NCBI GenBank assembly: GCA_035637455.1
Contig: DASPXE010000034.1
Span: 1-10,637, forward strand
Direction of reading: 5' to 3'
Length of the DNA: 10,637 bases
Source: 20CM-4-69-16 sp035637455
GTDB taxonomy: Bacteria; Gemmatimonadota; Gemmatimonadetes; Gemmatimonadales; GWC2-71-9
Shown here: positions 1 to 7,010 of the stretch, piece after piece
Layout: the number at the start of each line of letters is the position of its first letter
Numbering within the stretch: position 1 is the first letter of the stretch
The notes under the pieces: generated by a model
What the model was told of the DNA's origin: nothing
The model's input: only the letters and a program-made list of their open reading frames with translations
Database searches by the model: none
Program-made: the position numbers and the translations under genes

Positions 1-2742
1 TCGTCGCTCGCGTTCGACACGATCTACGCCGAGGGCCAGCGGCGTTACGTCGAATCGCTCTCCGCGTACGCCCGCCAGTTTCTCGGGCTCATGGAAAAGC
101 CCGACGTGGACGCGATCGAGGGCCTGTCCCCGGCGATCTCGATCGAGCAGAAGGCGGCCGGCCACAATCCCCGCTCCACGGTCGGCACCATCACCGAGGT
201 CTACGACTACCTGCGCCTCCTGTGGGCGCGGCTCGGCACACCGCACTGCCCGAAGGACGGCTCGCCGATCGAGCGCCAAAGTGCATCGCAGATCACCGAC
301 CTGGTGCTCGAGTGGCCCGAGGGAACGAAGATCGAGGTTTTGGCGCCGCTGGTGCGCGGGCGCAAGGGCGAGTTTCGCGATGTGTTCGAAGCAGCGCGCA
401 AACAGGGCTTCGTGCGCGTGCGCGTCGACGGTGTGACGTCCGACCTGGCCGAGCTGCCCAAGCTGAATCGCCGGCAGAACCACGACATCGCCGTCGTGGT
501 CGACCGGCTGGTGGTGCGCAAGGCCGACCGCGGTCGCCTGGCGGACTCGATCGAGACGGCGCTCAAGGCTGCGGACGGCACCGTGGAAGTCGCGCGGCAC
601 GGGGGAGGGTCGGGAGGCGCGAAAGCGACCCTCTTCTCCGAGCGCTACGCCTGTCCCAAGTGCGGCCTCTCGCTGCCCGAGCTCGAGCCGCGCCAGTTCT
701 CCTTCAACTCGCCGTTCGGCGCATGTCCCGAGTGCTCCGGGCTGGGGACTCGGCGCGAGGTGAACGCCGAGCTCTTGCTGGGCGACCCGAGCCTGTCGTT
801 GCTCGAAGGCGTGGTGCTCCCCTGGGGCGAGCCCAGCGGCTATCTCCGCAAGGTCATTCTTCCGAGTCTCGCCCGCGCCTTCAAGTTCGATATGAACGCG
901 GCCTGGCGGGACCTGCCCGCGGCCGCGCGCAAGGTGCTGCTCGAGGGAGCGCCGGGCCGGAAACTCACGTTCCAGTACGACAGCGAGAAGTGGCACGGCG
1001 AGTACGAATCGGGATGGGACGGGATCCTCAAGCACGTCGAGCGCCGCTACCGCGAGACGGCGTCCGACAGCGTGCGCGAGCAGCTGGGAGAGTTCATGGT
1101 GGAGCAGCCGTGCCCGACGTGCGGCGGCAAGCGACTCCAGCCTGAGAGCCTCTCGGTGCTGGTGCACGGCAAGAGCATCGGCGACGTCGTGGACCTGCCC
1201 GTTAGCGACGCCCTCGCCTTCTTCGAGAGCATCCCGCTGCGCACCAACGGGCGCGTCGGGCTCGACCCCGGCGTCGCGCGGCCGATCCTGAAGGAAGTGA
1301 ATGACCGGCTTCGGTTCCTGAAGAACGTGGGGCTCGAGTACCTCACGCTCGGCCGCTCGGCCGACTCGCTGTCCGGCGGCGAGGCCCAGCGGATCCGGCT
1401 GGCCACCCAGATCGGCAGCCGACTCGTGGGAGTGCTGTACATCCTCGACGAGCCGTCGATCGGGCTCCACCAGCGCGACAACGCGCGCCTGCTCGAGACG
1501 CTGAAAGAGCTGCGCGACCTCGGCAACACGGTGCTCGTGGTGGAGCACGACGAGGAGACGATCCGGGCGGCGGACCACGTGGTGGATCTCGGACCCCGGG
1601 CGGGCCGCCATGGGGGTGAGATCGTGGTCACGGGAACGCTCGACCACGTGCTCGGGCACCCCGACTCGCTCACGGCACGCTACCTGCGCGGCGAGCTGCG
1701 CATCCCGGTGCCGCCGCGCCGCCGCATCCCCGCCTCGGAGCGGGCGCTGCGGGTGGTCGGAGCCCGGCAGCACAATCTGCGCAACCTCACCGTCGAGTTG
1801 CCGCTCGGACTGTTCATCGCGATCACCGGCGTCTCGGGCTCGGGAAAGTCGACGCTCGTCACCGACATCCTGTATCGTGCCCTGGCGCGGCACTTCTATC
1901 GGGCTAAGGTGATGCCGGGGGCGCACGACCGGATCGAGGGGCTCGACCAGGTCGACAAGGTGATCGACATCGATCAGAGTCCCATCGGCCGCACTCCCCG
2001 CTCCAACCCGGCCACCTATACGGGGCTCTTCACCCCGATCCGCGAGCTCTTCACGTTCCTCCCCGAGTCGAAGATCCGCGGCTACGGGCCCGGGCGCTTT
2101 TCTTTCAACGTGAAGGGAGGGCGCTGCGAGGCGTGCCAGGGCGACGGCCTGGTAAGGGTCGAGATGCACTTCCTCCCCGACGTGTACGTCCCGTGCGAGG
2201 TGTGCAAAGGGCGGCGCTACAATCGGGAGACGCTCGAGGTGCGCTATAAAGGAAAGTCGATCGCGGACGTGCTCGACCTGTCGGTGGGCGAAGCCCTCGA
2301 CTTCTTCGAGAACCAGCCGCGCATCCGCGCGAAACTGGAGCTCTTGAACGACGTAGGGCTCGGCTATCTCCACCTCGGCCAGTCGGCTACCACCTTGTCC
2401 GGGGGCGAGGCGCAGCGAGTCAAGCTCGCGACCGAGCTGGCGAAGCGCGACACGGGGCGCACCCTCTATATCCTGGACGAGCCGACGACCGGACTGCATT
2501 TCGAAGACGTGCGGCTGCTGCTCGAAGTGCTGCATCGCCTGGTAGACAAGGGCAACACCGTGGTGGTGATCGAGCACAACCTCGATGTGGTGAAGACCGC
2601 CGATTGGGTCATCGATCTCGGTCCGGAGGGCGGTGCGGCGGGGGGGGCGGTGGTCGCTCAAGGGGCGCCGGAGCAGGTGGCGCGGGTGCCGGCCTCGTTC
2701 ACCGGACGGTTTCTGCGGAAGGTGCTGGCGGTGGCGGACTAG
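1..2742 (+). CDS. uvrA: UvrA, excinuclease ABC subunit A (5'-partial)
   Basis: UvrA is the damage-recognition ATPase of nucleotide excision repair; it dimerises, scans DNA and loads UvrB. The reading frame is open from base 1, and 913 residues are visible. The first codons read SSLAFDTIYAEGQRRY, which in the family directly follows the GSGK of the first Walker A, so about 35-40 residues including that lysine lie outside the window. The first zinc module has Cys218/Cys221 and Cys242/Cys245. The first ABC signature (LSGGEAQR) starts near 457, with Walker B LYILDEP near 479-485. The second Walker A is GVSGSGKST (610-618, Lys616). The second zinc module has Cys709, Cys712, Cys732 and Cys735. The second signature is near 799-806 and its Walker B (ILDEP) near 824-828. 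The C-terminus is complete, and all visible catalytic motifs are intact. An internal ATG at 91 is only Met31 of this frame, not the start. The gene appears to be a standard housekeeping copy. Confidence 0.98.
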   Translation, partial: SSLAFDTIYAEGQRRYVESLSAYARQFLGLMEKPDVDAIEGLSPAISIEQKAAGHNPRSTVGTITEVYDYLRLLWARLGTPHCPKDGSPIERQSASQITDLVLEWPEGTKIEVLAPLVRGRKGEFRDVFEAARKQGFVRVRVDGVTSDLAELPKLNRRQNHDIAVVVDRLVVRKADRGRLADSIETALKAADGTVEVARHGGGSGGAKATLFSERYACPKCGLSLPELEPRQFSFNSPFGACPECSGLGTRREVNAELLLGDPSLSLLEGVVLPWGEPSGYLRKVILPSLARAFKFDMNAAWRDLPAAARKVLLEGAPGRKLTFQYDSEKWHGEYESGWDGILKHVERRYRETASDSVREQLGEFMVEQPCPTCGGKRLQPESLSVLVHGKSIGDVVDLPVSDALAFFESIPLRTNGRVGLDPGVARPILKEVNDRLRFLKNVGLEYLTLGRSADSLSGGEAQRIRLATQIGSRLVGVLYILDEPSIGLHQRDNARLLETLKELRDLGNTVLVVEHDEETIRAADHVVDLGPRAGRHGGEIVVTGTLDHVLGHPDSLTARYLRGELRIPVPPRRRIPASERALRVVGARQHNLRNLTVELPLGLFIAITGVSGSGKSTLVTDILYRALARHFYRAKVMPGAHDRIEGLDQVDKVIDIDQSPIGRTPRSNPATYTGLFTPIRELFTFLPESKIRGYGPGRFSFNVKGGRCEACQGDGLVRVEMHFLPDVYVPCEVCKGRRYNRETLEVRYKGKSIADVLDLSVGEALDFFENQPRIRAKLELLNDVGLGYLHLGQSATTLSGGEAQRVKLATELAKRDTGRTLYILDEPTTGLHFEDVRLLLEVLHRLVDKGNTVVVIEHNLDVVKTADWVIDLGPEGGAAGGAVVAQGAPEQVARVPASFTGRFLRKVLAVAD

Positions 2743-2761
2743 CGGCCGGCGTGCCCTGCCC

Positions 2762-2767
2762 TAGACT
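2762..2767 (+). promoter_or_regulatory. Possible -10 element (TAGACT) upstream of the psp-like locus
   Basis: TAGACT fits TANNNT and lies in the 48 bp between the uvrA stop and the first small membrane-protein gene. It would start transcription near 2774, at the Shine-Dalgarno region. I see no convincing -35 about 17 bp upstream and no sigma-54 (GG-N10-GC) element of the kind that drives enterobacterial psp operons. This is weak evidence; read-through from uvrA is equally possible. Confidence 0.25.
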
Positions 2768-2771
2768 TGGC

Positions 2772-2779
2772 GGAGGGGG
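2772..2779 (+). promoter_or_regulatory. Ribosome binding site fixing the start of the first PspB-like gene
   Basis: GGAGGGGG lies 11 bases before ATG 2791. It supports that ATG over an in-frame TTG at 2767, which would put this purine run inside the coding region. Confidence 0.6.
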
Positions 2780-2790
2780 AACACACACGC

Positions 2791-3060
2791 ATGGAGGAGT
2801 CCTTGGAGGCCCTCATCCCGATCACGTTGTTCCTGTCGATCGCCGCCGTCTTCATCCTGCGCGGCCCGCTCGGCAAGGCGATCGCGGACCGGATCGGCGG
2901 GCGTGCCGGTGCAGACGACGCCGAGGTGCGGCGGCTCGGGGCGGAGCTGGACGAACTCCGTGCCGAGCTCACGGCACTGCAGGAACGGCTGGACTTCGCC
3001 GAGCGGCTGCTCGCCAAACAGCGCGATGCGGAGCGGCTGGCGCCGCCCGGGAGCCGGTGA
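2791..3060 (+). CDS. PspB-like small membrane coiled-coil protein, copy 1
   Basis: This is an 89-residue protein. Residues 8-23 (LIPITLFLSIAAVFIL) form one hydrophobic helix. A basic juxtamembrane segment follows (RGPLGKAIADRI, 24-35), then a charged heptad-like region (about 44-78) ending in ERLDFAERLLAKQ (65-77) and the tail RLAPPGSR. The architecture of N-terminal anchor, cytoplasmic coiled coil and a terminal ER-hydrophobic-x-x-h-E-x-h-L segment matches PspB of the phage-shock system. The resemblance is topological plus a short motif, so the family assignment is inference. In Enterobacteria, PspB and PspC bind PspA and relay membrane stress. The stop codon overlaps the next start (TGATG), and three related genes plus pspA follow, so it is probably co-translated with copy 2. 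Start choice rests on the strong upstream ribosome binding site. Confidence 0.8.
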   Translation: MEESLEALIPITLFLSIAAVFILRGPLGKAIADRIGGRAGADDAEVRRLGAELDELRAELTALQERLDFAERLLAKQRDAERLAPPGSR

Positions 3061-3332
3061 TGCCGAGGGAAGCGGTCGCCTTTCTCATGTTTGTCACCAT
3101 GGTGGGAGGGTTTGTGCTGCTCTACCCGGTTGTCCGGGCCCTGGCCGAGCGGCTGCGACCCCATTCCGAGGCGGGCAAGGAGGAGATGCAAGCCCTGCGC
3201 GAAGACGTGGTGCAGGAGCTGCAGCAGATGCGACGCGAGGTCGCCGAGTTGGGCGAGCGGGTGGATTTCACCGAACGCTTGCTGGCCAAGCAGCGCGAGG
3301 CAGAACGGCTCGCGCCGCCGGGGAACAGATGA
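3060..3332 (+). CDS. PspB-like small membrane coiled-coil protein, copy 2
   Basis: This is a 90-residue protein starting at the ATG of a TGATG overlap with copy 1, with CGGGAG 6 bases upstream as a ribosome site. An N-terminal hydrophobic helix covers about residues 5-25 (AVAFLMFVTMVGGFVLLYPVV). A charged coiled coil follows (about 40-78), closing with ERVDFTERLLAKQ (66-78) and RLAPPGNR. The last 25 residues are nearly identical to copy 1 and copy 3, showing paralogy. The N-terminus (MPREAVAFL) is closest to copy 3 (MNPEAVAVL), so the inner two copies form a pair. Its role is inferred to be membrane anchoring or sensing for the downstream PspA. The frame continues upstream without a stop, which can mislead automatic start calling; the start at 3060 is chosen from the paralogue alignment and overlap. 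Confidence 0.8.
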   Translation: MPREAVAFLMFVTMVGGFVLLYPVVRALAERLRPHSEAGKEEMQALREDVVQELQQMRREVAELGERVDFTERLLAKQREAERLAPPGNR

Positions 3333-3601
3333 ACCCCGAAGCGGTGGCTGTCCTGATCCCCATCGTCGCTATCGGCGGGTTTTTCGGCTTGATGATCGTG
3401 CGGACCCTGAGCAAGGCGTACACCGCCAAGTTGCAGGCGGGGAATCAGGCTGGGGCGGGGAGCGAGGCGAGGCAGGAGGAGCTGGCGGCGACCGTGGAGG
3501 AGCTGCGCCGGGAGGTGGCGGAACTCGCGGAGCGGGTAGATTTTACGGAGCGGCTCCTGGCCAAGCAGCACGACGGCCAGAAGCTCGCTCCGCCGCGCTA
3601 G
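3329..3601 (+). CDS. PspB-like small membrane coiled-coil protein, copy 3
   Basis: This is a 90-residue protein whose ATG sits inside the end of copy 2 (ATGA overlap, 4 bases), which implies translational coupling; GGGGAA just upstream can serve as ribosome site. A hydrophobic helix covers about residues 5-24 (AVAVLIPIVAIGGFFGLMIV), followed by RTLSKAYTAK, a short Gly/Ala-rich linker, then a coiled coil (about 47-80) with EVAELAERVDFTERLLAKQ and the tail KLAPPR. The hydrophobic start MNPEAVAVL aligns with copy 2. Its function is not known directly; the PspB-like design and position before pspA suggest a membrane partner of PspA. The frame is open well upstream, so the start was chosen by alignment with copy 2. 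Confidence 0.8.
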   Translation: MNPEAVAVLIPIVAIGGFFGLMIVRTLSKAYTAKLQAGNQAGAGSEARQEELAATVEELRREVAELAERVDFTERLLAKQHDGQKLAPPR

Positions 3602-3634
3602 GCGGCGGGGGAAACTCCAGGTTACCGAGAGGCG

Positions 3635-3640
3635 TACAGC
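3635..3640 (+). promoter_or_regulatory. Weak leaderless-type -10 candidate (TACAGC)
   Basis: TACAGC ends exactly 6 bases before ATG 3647, the same placement seen before the permease gene (7194) and cysS (8802). The final base is C rather than T and no -35 is evident, so this is only a candidate. The alternative is read-through from copies 1-3 with a poorly spaced GAGAGG (about 3627-3632) as ribosome site. Confidence 0.2.
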
Positions 3641-3646
3641 GTCCGC

Positions 3647-3997
3647 ATGGTTCAGACACCCGCGCCCCCGATGCCCCCCATTCCCCCGGGCTTGGATCTG
3701 AACTTCTTGCTCAACCAGGCCATGCCGATTGTCGCACTCATCGTGGTGTTTCTTGGCCTGCGCTGGGTCTTTCGCACTCCCGTCGGTGAGGCGCTCGCGG
3801 AGCGGATTCGGACGCGCGTGCGGGGTGGGGCTCGGTGGGCGGGAGGCGCGACGGGCGAGGATCCGCAACGCGTGGCCGCGCTAGAGGAGCAAGTGTCGCA
3901 GTTGCACGGGCAGGTCTCCGAGCTCGCGGAGCGGTTAGATTTCGCCGAGCGGCTGCTCGCCGAGCGGCGGGAGCGCAAGTTGGGCGCGGGACAATGA
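3647..3997 (+). CDS. PspB-like small membrane coiled-coil protein, copy 4 (proline-rich N-terminus)
   Basis: This is a 116-residue protein, longer than the other three because of a proline-rich leader (TPAPPMPPIPPG, residues 4-15) before the membrane helix (about 20-42). The juxtamembrane stretch RTPVGEALAERI (43-54) matches RGPLGKAIADRI of copy 1, so copies 1 and 4 form the outer pair. A linker (about 55-72) leads into a coiled coil with the shared motif ERLDFAERLLAER (95-107). The tail lacks the LAPP ending of the others and reads KLGAGQ. It is separated by 45 bp from copy 3 and by 27 bp from pspA. It is inferred to be a PspA-associated membrane protein; the proline-rich end could bind a partner, but nothing in the sequence says which. 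Confidence 0.8.
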   Translation: MVQTPAPPMPPIPPGLDLNFLLNQAMPIVALIVVFLGLRWVFRTPVGEALAERIRTRVRGGARWAGGATGEDPQRVAALEEQVSQLHGQVSELAERLDFAERLLAERRERKLGAGQ

Positions 3998-4013
3998 GGG
4001 CCCGCCAGCACCC

Positions 4014-4019
4014 AGAGGG
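4014..4019 (+). promoter_or_regulatory. Ribosome binding site of pspA
   Basis: AGAGGG lies 5 bases before ATG 4025, a well-placed Shine-Dalgarno sequence. It supports this ATG, which also begins the family's conserved amphipathic N-terminal helix. Confidence 0.6.
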
Positions 4020-4024
4020 TCATC

Positions 4025-4789
4025 ATGGGAATCTTTGACCGTCTCTCGACGCTCATCCGGTCGAACATCAACGACCTGATCTCCCGCGCCGAGAATCCGG
4101 AAAAGATGCTGAACCAGCTGATCGTGGACATGCGGACCCAGCTGGCGAAGGCGAAACAGCAGGTGGCGGCCGCGATCGCCGACGAGAAGCGGCTCGCGGC
4201 CCAGGTGGACCAGGAGAAGAAAGCGGCCGAGGACTGGGAGAAGCGGGCGGTGCTGGCCGTCCAGGAAGGCCGTGACGACCTGGCGAAACAGGCGCTGTTG
4301 CGTCACAACGAGCACGCCCAGGGCGCCCTGCAGCTGCACGATACGTGGATCAAGCACCGGGAGGAGACGGACAAGCTCAAGGTCTCGTTGCGCCAGCTCA
4401 ACGACCGCATCGAGGAAGCGAAGCGCAAGAAGAACATCCTGATCGCGCGCCAGAAACGCGCCGAAGCGCACAAGCGCATCCAGGAAACGATGTCCTCGAT
4501 CGGCGACAAGAGTGCGTTCGAAACGTTCGAGAAAATGGCGGAGCAGATCGAGCACGAGGAGCGGAAGCTGATCGCCGCGGCCGAAGTCAACGAAGATTTG
4601 TCGGGCGACACGCTGCTCAAGCAGTTCCAGTCGCTCGAGGTGAAGACCGACGCGGACCAGCAGCTGCTCGACTTGAAGCGCAAGATGGGGCTCCTGCCGG
4701 CGGGCACCCCGGCCGAGGCGAAACGCCTCGGGAAGGGGGCGGCCGAAGCGGAGCTGGTCGAGGATGACGACGCCGAGCACCAGCGCTGA
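4025..4789 (+). CDS. pspA: PspA/IM30 (Vipp1) family membrane-stress protein
   Basis: This is a 254-residue, almost wholly alpha-helical protein of the PspA/IM30 (ESCRT-III-like) family. Members are peripheral cytoplasmic proteins that coat and stabilise damaged inner membrane and, in Enterobacteria, also inhibit the activator PspF. The N-terminus MGIFDRLSTLIRSNINDLIS forms the typical amphipathic membrane-binding helix and is followed by the family's ENPEKMLNQLI segment. Long charged helices run from about 30 to 190. The sequence is longer than E. coli PspA (222 residues); the excess is a C-terminal extension with a KMGLLPAG segment and an acidic end (ELVEDDDAEHQR). Four PspB-like genes lie directly upstream. 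No PspC or PspF homologue is seen in the window, so regulation probably differs from the enterobacterial model. Family assignment is firm; the exact role is inferred. Confidence 0.95.
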   Translation: MGIFDRLSTLIRSNINDLISRAENPEKMLNQLIVDMRTQLAKAKQQVAAAIADEKRLAAQVDQEKKAAEDWEKRAVLAVQEGRDDLAKQALLRHNEHAQGALQLHDTWIKHREETDKLKVSLRQLNDRIEEAKRKKNILIARQKRAEAHKRIQETMSSIGDKSAFETFEKMAEQIEHEERKLIAAAEVNEDLSGDTLLKQFQSLEVKTDADQQLLDLKRKMGLLPAGTPAEAKRLGKGAAEAELVEDDDAEHQR

Positions 4790-4812
4790 ACACTGAGCCG
4801 TCCGGATCACGG

Positions 4813-5940
4813 TTGTCGGGCGCCACGTTCGTGGCGCTCTTCATTGCCGCCCTCGCCATCTGGTTCGTCGTCCGGGTGGTCGAGGTGCTGCTGCTGGTGT
4901 TCATCGCCGTGCTGTGCGCGGTGTATCTCTCCGCCATCACGGACCTGCTGGAGCGGCGCTTCGGCGTGGCGCGCTGGATCGGCCTCGCGATCGCCGTGGT
5001 GGCGACGGTGGGGGCCGTGGTCGGGATCGGGGCGCTGCTCGTGCCACCAGTGATCGATCAGACGCAGGCCCTGATCTCGGGGCTCCCGCAGACGCTTACC
5101 AAGATCCAGAACGTCCTGGCTGGCTGGGCGAGCCAGTACGAGGTGCTGCGCCGCACCGAGCTCGCCAATCCGTCGTCCGGACTCGTGGCCCGCCTGATCG
5201 ACGACGCCGCCAGCTTCCTGCGTGGCTCGATCCTCCCGTACGTGACGGCCGGAGGCAAGCTGTTCATCGAGAGCGCGAGCGTAGTGGTGATGGCCCTGTA
5301 CCTCGCGCGGCAGCCGCGCCTGTACCGCGACGGCATCCTGTCGCTCGTGGCGCCAAAGCACCGCGCGGTCGGCGCCCGCGTCCTCGACGACGCCGGCGCG
5401 ACGCTGCGGGCCTGGGTCGTGGGCCAGCTGCTCGCCATGATGATCCTCGCCGTGCTGACGGCGGTCGGCCTGTGGGCGCTGGACGTGCCCTACTGGCTCG
5501 CCTTCGGCATCTTCACGGGTCTCGTCGCCGTGGTCCCGTTCTTCGGGACGCTGGTCTCCACGCTGCTCCCGGCATTGTTCGTCGTCGGCTCCGGCGACTG
5601 GCTCCGGGTCGTCGCGGTCATCCTGCTCGGCATCCTCGTCCACGTGCTCGAAGCCAACGTCGTCGTGCCGCGCATCATGCAGCACAAGGTCGCGCTGCCC
5701 CCTGTGCTCACCATCGCCAGCGTACTCATCATGGGGACGTTGATCGGCGTCGTCGGGCTGATCGTGGCGGTCCCGGTGCTCGCGGTGACCACGGTGGTCA
5801 TCCGCCACGTCGTGCAGGGTGAGCTGTACGGCGACGTCGGCCCGCTCGAGCCTGCGGTGCTCCGCACCACGGAGCGGCGTGTCGGCGGGGACCGGCGCGA
5901 GGTGGGCGCCCCACCGGTGAGAACCAGAACGTCCGCCTGA
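4813..5940 (+). CDS. AI-2E family (PerM-type) multipass transporter
   Basis: This is a protein of about 375 residues with the AI-2E transporter layout. Two N-terminal hydrophobic segments cover about 6-42 and a third about 53-78. A soluble stretch (about 80-145) with amphipathic helices follows, then a helix around 150-168 and a long hydrophobic C-terminal half. Family hallmarks are the VPFFG segment, the EANVVVPRIMQ stretch and the Gly-rich GTLIGVVGLIVAVPVLA near the end. Characterised relatives include exporters of autoinducer-2 and Na+/H+ antiporters, so the substrate cannot be named. The C-terminal tail is cytoplasmic, Arg-rich and not conserved. The start is uncertain: TTG 4813 is the longest reasonable choice and has no clear ribosome site; GTG 4831 would remove six residues. 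The stop overlaps the next ATG by one base (TGATG), so it is coupled to the DUF1611 gene. The 23 bp gap to pspA allows co-transcription. Confidence 0.9.
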   Translation: MSGATFVALFIAALAIWFVVRVVEVLLLVFIAVLCAVYLSAITDLLERRFGVARWIGLAIAVVATVGAVVGIGALLVPPVIDQTQALISGLPQTLTKIQNVLAGWASQYEVLRRTELANPSSGLVARLIDDAASFLRGSILPYVTAGGKLFIESASVVVMALYLARQPRLYRDGILSLVAPKHRAVGARVLDDAGATLRAWVVGQLLAMMILAVLTAVGLWALDVPYWLAFGIFTGLVAVVPFFGTLVSTLLPALFVVGSGDWLRVVAVILLGILVHVLEANVVVPRIMQHKVALPPVLTIASVLIMGTLIGVVGLIVAVPVLAVTTVVIRHVVQGELYGDVGPLEPAVLRTTERRVGGDRREVGAPPVRTRTSA

Positions 5941-7010
5941 TGCTCGCCCCGAACCAGCACCGCTTCCTGATCATCGCGGACGGGCAGTTCGGCCCGTTGA
6001 CCTCGAAGACGGCGAACTCCTGCATCCGCTACTTCCCGGAGCGCATCGTCGCCGTGTTCGACCGCACGGAAGCGGGCAAGACGGTGCAGCAGGTGCTCGG
6101 CTACGGCGGGGCCATCCCCGTCGTGGCAGACTTCATGCGCGGGCTGGCGCTCGGGCCCAGCGCCGTGCTCATCGGCATCGCGCCGATGGGCGGCCAGCTG
6201 CCGCCCGAGTGGCGCGGCTGGCTCAGGACGGCACTCGAGCGCGGGCTCGAGATCTGGAGCGGGCTCCATACGTTCATCGCCGACGACCCGGAGCTCGGGA
6301 GCCTCGCCCGGGCGCAGGGGGTTCGCATCCTCGACGTCCGCAAGCCGCCGCCGGGGCTCCCCATCGCCGACGGCCGCGCCGCCGAAGTGGAGCCCTACGT
6401 GATCCTCACCGTCGGCTCGGATTGCAACGTCGGAAAGATGACGGCACAGCTCCAGCTGCGCGACGATCTGGTGCGGCGCGGCCTCCGGGCGCGGTTCGTG
6501 GCGACCGGTCAGACAGGGATCTTCATCGAAGGCTGGGGGATCGCGGTGGACGCCGTGGTGGCGGACTTCATCGCCGGCGCGGCCGAGCAGCTCGTGCTCC
6601 AAGGCGCCGCAGACGCCGACATCGTCCTCGTGGAGGGGCAGGGGAGCCTCATTCACCCTGGTTACTCGGGCGTCACCTTGGGCCTGCTGCACGGCGCGTG
6701 CCCCGACGCGCTCATCCTGTGCCACCAAGCCACGCGCGACTACATCGGCGACTACCACGGCCGGGAGCCGTGGGTCCGCATCCCCCCGTTGGCCGAGCTG
6801 GTGGAGATCTACGAGCGTGCGGCGGCCCCGGTCCGCCCCACGAAAGTGATCGGCATCTGCCTCAACACCTTCGACATGACCGAGCCTCAGGCCCGCACGG
6901 CCGTGGCGCGGGCGGCAGAAGAGACCGGCCTGCCCGCGACCGATCCGGTGCGGTTCGGTCCCGGCCCGCTGGCGGACGCGATCGTGCGGGAGGCGATGGC
7001 GGCGCGGTAG
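5940..7010 (+). CDS. DUF1611 family P-loop protein (DgcN-like)
   Basis: This 356-residue protein matches the DUF1611 family: an N-terminal Rossmann-like domain (about 8-130, with the IGIAPMGGQLP segment) and a C-terminal P-loop domain. The nucleotide-binding loop is GSDCNVGKMT (159-168, Lys166). Further conserved stretches are VEGQGSLIHPGYSGVTLGLL, the CHQATRDYIGDY region and GICLNT. A characterised member, DgcN, acts as a D-glutamate N-acetyltransferase in D-Glu catabolism and is usually encoded beside a dipeptide epimerase-like racemase, DgcA. No epimerase gene is visible here. The gene is translationally coupled to the AI-2E transporter, which raises the possibility that the transporter moves a related amino acid or derivative; this is speculation. 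ATG 5940 is supported by the overlap and by the family N-terminus. Family assignment is confident; the reaction is not established. Confidence 0.88.
   Translation: MLAPNQHRFLIIADGQFGPLTSKTANSCIRYFPERIVAVFDRTEAGKTVQQVLGYGGAIPVVADFMRGLALGPSAVLIGIAPMGGQLPPEWRGWLRTALERGLEIWSGLHTFIADDPELGSLARAQGVRILDVRKPPPGLPIADGRAAEVEPYVILTVGSDCNVGKMTAQLQLRDDLVRRGLRARFVATGQTGIFIEGWGIAVDAVVADFIAGAAEQLVLQGAADADIVLVEGQGSLIHPGYSGVTLGLLHGACPDALILCHQATRDYIGDYHGREPWVRIPPLAELVEIYERAAAPVRPTKVIGICLNTFDMTEPQARTAVARAAEETGLPATDPVRFGPGPLADAIVREAMAAR

Noticed and set aside
222..1145. Second plus-strand open frame inside uvrA
   Set aside because: It is out of frame with an intact UvrA and gives an Arg/Ala/Gly-rich translation; a GC-rich shadow.
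2767..2790. TTG 2767 as start of the first PspB-like protein
   Set aside because: It would place the strong ribosome site GGAGGGGG inside the gene and add residues absent from the paralogues; ATG 2791 fits better.
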